From contig NC_046683.1 of assembly GCF_009870125.1 (NCBI RefSeq), positions 1,054,001-1,118,000 of the forward strand: a stretch of 64,000 nucleotides of DNA, in the 5' to 3' direction. Shown here piece after piece: positions 58,235 through 64,000 of this stretch. Each line of letters starts with the position of its first letter. The first letter of the stretch is position 1. The stretch is from Drosophila pseudoobscura. Lineage: Eukaryota; Arthropoda; Insecta; Diptera; Drosophilidae. A program made the position numbers and the translations under genes. Below the pieces are notes generated by a model. That model was given only the letters and a program-made list of their open reading frames with translations. It made no database searches and had not been told where the DNA came from.

Positions 58235-58813
58235 TCGTCCAGGTGGTGCGGTTGAGGGCGAAGCCCATGTTGTGCTTGCTGCTCACCCACGGCATGACCT
58301 CGACCTTGCTGTGGTAGGTGTAATAGTTGAATGTCTTCAGATAGGTGCCCAGGGACAGCGCGTTGCACTGGGGGCACAAGTCTTTGGTGCGTTTTTGCAT
58401 CATGGCCAGCAGATAGAGAAAGTCCTCCGCCACATAGTGGTCCTCCTCGAGGAACAGGACCAAACCTGTGTGAAAGCGGGTCACCTCCAGCTCGTTGAAC
58501 ACTCGGTTCGCCTCGAACTTCGCCTACCGATAGTGCCCATAGAGATCCGGATACAGAGCGTTGTTGCAGTCATGGCCTGATCCTTCTTGATATTCCTGGG
58601 GCAGTCGTTGGGATCCACGCCTGGATACTCGTCGGGATGGGTCTGAATGGAGTAGGGATAGAAGATCTGAGGCACCTTGCAGAAGTCTATCTGCTGCGGC
58701 AGATCGTTGATGTGCTCGTCGTAGGACGAGGTAATGTCCTGCGCCTGCGCCTGCGCCAGGCTCACAATCAGATGCCGCAAGTAAGTAATCCTCGTGTGCA
58801 CCTGGACCTGGAC
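58235..58813 (-). pseudogene. Mgat2 (GlcNAc-transferase II) fragment
   Basis: The minus strand reads VQVHTRITYLRHLIVSLAQA, IDFCKVPQIFYPYSIQTHPD and EYPGVDPNDCPRNIKKDQA. It then shifts frame into CNNALYPDLYGHYR, meets TAG at 58,524-58,526 where Glu is expected, and continues VFNELEVTRFHTGLVLFLEE, YLKTFNYYTYHSKVEVMPW and SSKHNMGFALNRTTW. These are catalytic-domain blocks of MGAT2, the Golgi enzyme that adds the second antenna GlcNAc to N-glycans. Internal deletions (after QDI, and after AKF where TQTKHHWWWK is expected), one frameshift and one stop make it a pseudogene. It begins almost exactly at the resumed DINE-1 sequence. Confidence 0.9.
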
Positions 58814-58940
58814 TGATCAAGAATATATATACTTTATGGGGTCGGAAACGATTCCTTCTGGACGTTACACACATCCACTTTTACCTCAAAACTAATATAC
58901 CCCAATACTCATTTTGAGTAGCGGGAATAAAAACATACTA
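58814..58940 (+). mobile_element. DINE-1 / Helitron-like element, right half
   Basis: CTGATCAAGAATATATATAC, then TTTATGGGGTCGGAAACGAT and the AATATACCCCAATACTCATT block, is the continuation of the repeat whose left half ends near 56,798. Together the halves bracket the gene-fragment patchwork. The terminal GAGTAGCGGGAATAAAAA resembles the usual end of this repeat with small changes. Confidence 0.7.
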
Positions 58941-60355
58941 TTACTATTACTACTATATAGTGAGGCTCCTTTTCCAAAGAGCTGTCCTTGCAACCGTGTG
59001 GCAGCATGGCAGCGTGGCAGCGTGGCAGCGTGGCAACCTTGAGCCCATCCGAATGTCCAAATGCAATAAAAAATTGATAACTTTTCTTCTCGCTTTTTTT
59101 TTTCTTCCTTTCATTCTCGTTTTCGTTTTCGTTTTTCTTTTCGTATTGTTTTGCGGGCAACAGATACACAGTGGCTGCAAAAAGTTAATTGTGCACCGAC
59201 TTCCAGCAGCCAGCCACTGAATAGAAGAGCAGACAAGAGCAGAGCAGACAAGAGCAGAACAGAACAGCATCCTTAGAAGACAAAGTACTATATAGAGAGT
59301 GCCAAAGGCCATTTGGTATTATTCGCACGTAATTCGATGAAATTTTAATAATCCAGCTACGAAGGTAATAAAGAACTTTTGGACATGTGGGCTGAAGGCC
59401 GTTTCCTGTCCCTGTCTCTGTCTCTGGCTCTGGCTCTTTCACGTGTGCTTCGATTCAAGAGAGAGAATCATCGAAGGTATGCCCGACCCATGATTGGGCT
59501 GGCTGCCACGTGCTCTGTGGCTTGGAGTGGGCCCCGGGAGGGGCTCGGGATGCATGATCACATTCAGAGTAACAAATGCGGCCAGGCCATGGAAAGGCAG
59601 GGCAAACCTTCGCCGAAATTTGAGCTTGAACTGATCTCCGAATTGAACTGGCAAAAGCCTCGAACAAGAACCGACCTTAGCCCCAGGCATAGGAATAATC
59701 AAGAGCCACTTTATAATGGAAAAAGAACTGTTCAGTTCCACTTGCAACAAGTACGATTGTCCAGTCTGCTTTTGGGATTGCTTTGACGAAAGGAGTCGAT
59801 TCTGAAATTGTGATTGCTCCAGACAGGGCACCCACTAGTCGGCACTTGCAACACTTTCCACACCATGTGTGCACCTCGGCTTGACACCTGCAGTTAGCCG
59901 CCCACAGACACACATCCAAACAGAGGCTCTCCGCTCTCCGCTCTCTGCCTTTATGCCGCACTATTGAACAACCTGATTGGGCTTTTGACTTGATTTCGAA
60001 TTGATTGCAATTGCAATTTTAGCATGACTGGAGGCCGGGAGAGCGGTGGAGCGAGGGGGGAGCGGGGAAGAGAGAGAGCGGGAGACCTAGAGAGCGTGCG
60101 AAATTAATTAAAATTACTTACTGACTCGCAAACATTTCTCTTGATTTCTCTCTATTATTGTGCACCAATTAATTTGCTTAAATTTTCGTGCCAAACACAA
60201 AACAGGGGGAAATGCTAAAAATTTAATTAAAATCGAGCAAACAAACAAACATCGCATCGGTGGCTAGTTAGAGTCCTGGAGACCAGGACTGGCACTAGCA
60301 GCCAGGACCAGTCACTCGGAAAACTCTGATGTTCTTCACAAAACTTGCACCGCTC

Positions 60356-60415
60356 ACCGCTGCACCATTCTGCACCATTCTGCACCATCCTGCACCATCC
60401 TGAACCATCCTGCGC
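60356..60415. repeat. CTGCACCATT 10-bp tandem array
   Basis: Six units of a 10-bp repeat (CTGCACCATT/CTGCACCATC/CTGAACCATC) that decay to the right. The period matches one helical turn of DNA. Confidence 0.85.
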
Positions 60416-62278
60416 ACTTCTGCAGCACTCCTGCCACAAGTGCAGTGCAAACACATGACGCATACGCCGTGTGTGCCACGACGACGACGGCGGCCCAAAA
60501 AGCGAATTTCATTTGTGGCAAATGGCAGTGGCAGTGGCAGCAAACTAAATTGCTCAAAAGAGCCAACAAGAAGAACTTGAAAACGTTTCAGGCCAAGACC
60601 AATCTCGGTTCGGTCAGGCAGACTCCACTGCTCCACCGTCGCCGTTCCTTCATCCAGAACCACCGGAACGACCAGAATCTCAGCTCTCAACACTTTTTTG
60701 TGCCCCAGCTCCTGCCCCAGCCCCTGCCCTCGTCCTGCGCTCTCTCTCCAAGAGGAGACCCTGCCTGGACCCTGTTTGGCCAGTCCATTTCCTTGGTCTT
60801 ATTAAAAGTTGCAGAGATTCTTGTGTTTACCTAGCACAAATGTCAAATCAGATGGAAAACTGTGGAATGGAATGCACGGAGTCGGTGGCCGGGCAGGAGC
60901 CTGCTGTGTCTGCTGTCTGCTGTCTGCTGCCTGCACTTGCCAGATACTTTTATATATTCAGGCAAGGGAGGAGCACGACTGTACTGCATGGAGTATTCGG
61001 CCCGCACCAATGAGGCAGCTAGGCAGCCAATTGAGCGAAGCATCAGGTGGCGTACGTTCAAACCGATTACAAATCGATAGTACCAGGTAATCGGCAACTG
61101 TCATCGAGCAGTTGGTTTGGTTTTCTGAGCTCTCCCGCCTGGATAGAACTCTTCATGACTCCTAGAAAAAGGCTTGCTTGTCCCCAAGTGGCAGAAGCAG
61201 GGGCAGTGGCAGAGGCAGCGGCAGAGGCAAGCATCCACGTGTTTCCACGATGCTGGAAACTGGAATGTAAACAGAAAACGTAAACAGACCGGCATGTGGA
61301 ATCCACCGCATGGTGAAGACCGACTGTCGACTGCCGACTGCCGACGACCGATGACACCCGACGGCCAGCCGAGGACGGGATGGACTCGAGTGCTCGTTCG
61401 GCCCAAGAGGTCCTTCGGGGGGCCCGAAACGGTTGCATGGGCGCAGGCGCCGATGGCAAATCTGGCGGCACGGCAGAGCACACACAGGAAGCGGGGCTCC
61501 AAATGCCGCCAAATTGTGGCACAACCAACGGCAGGCCATCAGCCCGCAGCACGAAGGACTCCGAGGAACGAGCACACGAGCACACGAGCCGAGTGGCAGT
61601 CGGGTCCTCGCGGAGGTGGCCGATAGCCTGAAACGCCGAGCGTCGAACGCCGAACGCCGAAGTACTCGCGACGCCGAGCGGGGCACGACTCGGGAGTTAT
61701 TGTGCCGCGGCGGCAGCAACAGTTTTGTTTGAAGCGTCAACACGTGCGGTAGTCCTTCTGGCCTCCTTCCTGGTCCTGGCAGTCTTTGGTCCTTTCGACC
61801 GGAGCTCGTTGAGCGCGTAGAACCGTCGCGTGTTGCTCAGAGTTTCAGCGCGAGTTTGTTGCAAGTTGCAAGTGCAGCGCCCCAGAACTCCAGGACTCCA
61901 GTGCCCCCAGCCTCAAGTGTTGGCCATAAAGAATTATATGTTACATTGATTTAGCACATGATTATTTTTGTTGTTTTTGTTCCGTGTCGCCGCGCCTAAT
62001 CCCCGCCAGGAATCCACGAAAAGAGAACAAACGAGCGCCCCCCAAACGAACAGGCCATCAAATTAATCAAATTAAAAGGTAAAGCCAATGAAATTCCACG
62101 GGAAACGGGAAACGGGATGCCTAATGAGCTGGCGGGCTGGCAGGCGGGCAGGCAGGGGGGTATTGGAATTTTTGTCAAAAACAAAATTGCAACCGCAGAC
62201 GGGAAACGCTCCACAAGCGAATCAAAGCGAAACGAAGCCCCAAATCAACGTAATTTGTGCTCATTATAATCAAACAAG

Positions 62279-62340
62279 CCAGAGCCGGAGCCAGAGCCAG
62301 AGCCGGAGCCAGAGCCAGAGCCGAAGCCAGAGCCAGAGCA
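62279..62340. repeat. AGCCAG/AGCCGG hexanucleotide array
   Basis: Ten units with AGCCGG variants recurring every three units, giving an 18-bp higher-order period over the left part. Confidence 0.9.
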
Positions 62341-63104
62341 CACATTTTACACATTACACATCGCACATCGAACATCGGTGTTGGCTGGTAATTTTCATTA
62401 GCCAACTCCGCCAGTAGCTCCTCGCTCCCCCAAAGGCTTCGCAAACTCCAGTGCTCCACTGCTCCGGTGGGGGGGAGCTCGAACCAAAGACAAAGCCAGC
62501 CGTTTGTTGACGACTAATCGTTTCTCGATTGCATTTTAAATGCCAACTTCGAGCGCCGGAAACGGAAGTGCATTCAAACAGCGCGGAGCAGGAGCATGGC
62601 CAGGGGCAGGGGCAGGGGCTGAAAAGGGGGAACAATCCAACAGTCGAACAATCCAAATCCTTACAGCTCTCTGGAACTCCAAGTGATTTCCAATCAATAT
62701 TTCATATTAACTTGAATTTTAAGTGAATGGAAATTGGCAGAAAATCAGAGTAAAACTTTGATGCCGAAACTCTAACAATGTTGTGTGCTGGGGACAGCTG
62801 GGGAGCCCTTGGGACTTTCCCCGAATATTTTAGTTCCCAAGAATTGATTTTGGTTCCAGAGTGCTAGAATTTGGAAGCGATCGGTGGATTCCCGTTCAAA
62901 CCTGTGCGAATAATTCTGTAACGAGGAAGCGAATTGTGTTGTCCTTTGTAGTGGCAAATGGCGGAGTGTTTCTATCCGAAATCACCAATCGGAAAGGGCT
63001 GAGGGTAAACAGAGGTGCCGCCAGTCAGCAGTCGCTTAATGGGCCCTGAGCGACAGCCCCAGCGACAGCACCCGCCCCACCCCCGGCACCATGGCGATAA
63101 GCCT

Positions 63105-63137
63105 ATAATTATAAAATTATAAAATTATAAAATTATA
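63105..63137. repeat. ATTATAAAA 9-bp tandem array
   Basis: Three and a half units of a 9-bp AT repeat. Confidence 0.9.
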
Positions 63138-63782
63138 GCTGCAATCAAATATACATGCACGGGCACTCGATACCTACATATGATAGCAATTGTAGATGCT
63201 GTAGGTCCGACAGCCCGCCGCCAAGAGGCACTGGACACCATTCCATTGACGGCAATTATTGTTTAATTGATGCGGATTAGTCCGGGCGGGGCAATTGTAA
63301 TCATCTCCCGATGCGAACGAGAACCCGAACGCGAACGCGAATATTTACTCGTATGGCAAATATATTTCATCAAATTTTCATCAATCAAATGGCCAATTTT
63401 TGGATAAACAACAGTCTCGCTTCCCCCTACTTGCCGCTTGCCACTTGCCACTCGCCGCTTGCCACGCACTCGATACTCATATATAATATTTCGGATGCAA
63501 CATGAAAAATGAAAGGAGAAAATGGCACAAATATTTACCAGCAATTTCCCTGAACGGCGCCGCCATCAACATCATCCAACAGCCGCCTGTCGACAATAAA
63601 ATCATTCTGGCAATTTATTTGAGATTTTTTTGCAGTTGCTGTTGCTGTGGCTCGGAGTGCTTTTCTTTTTTTCGAGTAGGACGGAACGGCAACAAAACGA
63701 AATTAATAAAAAGAATTTTCATAAAAAAATCTCCACAGCACATGTGGAAGAGCTTCCGGCCTGTCAGGCGCTCTCAGGCGTT

Positions 63783-63832
63783 CAGGCAGGCACTGGCACT
63801 GCCACTGCCACTGCCACTGGCACTGGCTCTTG
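63783..63832. repeat. GGCACT/TGCCAC hexanucleotide array
   Basis: Seven units of CTGGCA and CTGCCA. Same class as the arrays at 6,413 and 23,041. Confidence 0.9.
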
Positions 63833-64000
63833 GTTCCTTCTTTTGTCAATTGTCGCCGTACCCAATCAAGCTTCACTTCATTCATTTCCAATCCGTTCAA
63901 TTGTGTACAGATTAGACAGTTTAAAGTGCCCCTCCAGGATGGCTGATCCGACACCTGGCGCCTAAAAGTATGCACCCGAAAGTGCGTGCTCGTCGACCAG

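Larger units (their letters stand above)
58941..64000. other. Gene-poor interval to the window end
   Basis: No exon is supported. Repeats include CAGCGTGG (58,998-59,037), a 10-bp CTGCACCATT array (60,356-60,415), GGCAGA (61,189-61,230), AGCCAGAGCCGG (62,279-62,340), ATTATAAAA (63,105-63,137) and GGCACT/TGCCAC (63,783-63,832). GC-rich sequence with CGCCGAACG words at 61,630-61,690 is followed by a 5' UTR-like stretch near 61,820-61,880 and might be a promoter. Confidence 0.45.

Noticed and set aside
1..64000. CRISPR arrays, operons, bacterial-type promoters
   Set aside because: The sequence is plainly an insect nuclear genome. The short arrays are simple tandem repeats without spacers.
1..64000. 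tRNA, rRNA or snRNA genes
   Set aside because: I saw no cloverleaf with A and B boxes or rRNA-like block. A covariance-model scan would be needed to exclude a single tRNA or a microRNA hairpin.

Overview
The window is a piece of a Drosophila X-chromosome (Muller element A) genome. Three things point there. It holds the Sp1/Sp8-type zinc-finger gene of the buttonhead/Sp1 locus. It holds an Obg-like ATPase gene 26 kb downstream, which I recognise as the fly gene CG1354. Its noncoding DNA has fly character: CA/GT and GAGA tracts, hexanucleotide arrays, and halves of a DINE-1 (Helitron-like) element. The version of that element (GGGGACGGACGG..., GGGGTCGGAAACGATT...) and the very high simple-repeat load suggest the obscura group (pseudoobscura, persimilis or relatives). 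This is inference, not proof.

Layout. Positions 1-11,023 are noncoding sequence upstream of (or in 5' introns of) Sp1. Sp1 coding exons lie at 11,024-11,367 and 12,108-13,773 (+), followed by a long AT-rich 3' UTR to about 15.35 kb. From 15.3 to 40.3 kb there is a large gene-poor interval. It contains only an unidentified AT-rich ORF on the minus strand (26.3-26.7 kb), a possible lone first coding exon (32.4 kb) and a broken BTBD9-like gene fragment (37.16-37.52 kb, minus). CG1354/Ola1 occupies 40,318-42,278 (+) in four coding exons. From 42.3 to 50.8 kb there is more gene-poor, repeat-rich DNA. Two tandem genes for small secreted cysteine-rich proteins follow at 50,840-51,130 and 51,481-51,999 (+). 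From 52 to 56.6 kb I see no gene, but a short motif (GGATACCCT) clusters there. From 56.65 to 58.94 kb a DINE-1-like element is split around about 2 kb of patchwork: a LINE reverse-transcriptase scrap, an unidentified exon on each strand, a broken PSMD9 fragment and a broken Mgat2 fragment. From 58.9 to 64 kb I see no convincing gene.

Most notable points. (1) The first intron of CG1354 can only be joined in the conserved reading frame with AT-AC ends (ATAAGT...CAC), because there is no AG anywhere near the acceptor. (2) The 56.7-58.9 kb patchwork looks like gene-fragment capture inside a Helitron-type element. (3) The tandem cysteine-rich secreted paralogues share a CCL-x(9-10)-C-x2-C signature I do not recognise from any named family. 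(4) The nonamer GGATACCCT occurs nine times, about eighteen times the chance expectation, and twice as inverted pairs 104-110 bp across.

The genes do not form a functional pathway. Sp1 is a developmental transcription factor surrounded by regulatory DNA, CG1354 is a housekeeping translation-linked ATPase, and the secreted genes are probably tissue-specific. Most long ORFs elsewhere are low-complexity artefacts of hexanucleotide repeats.
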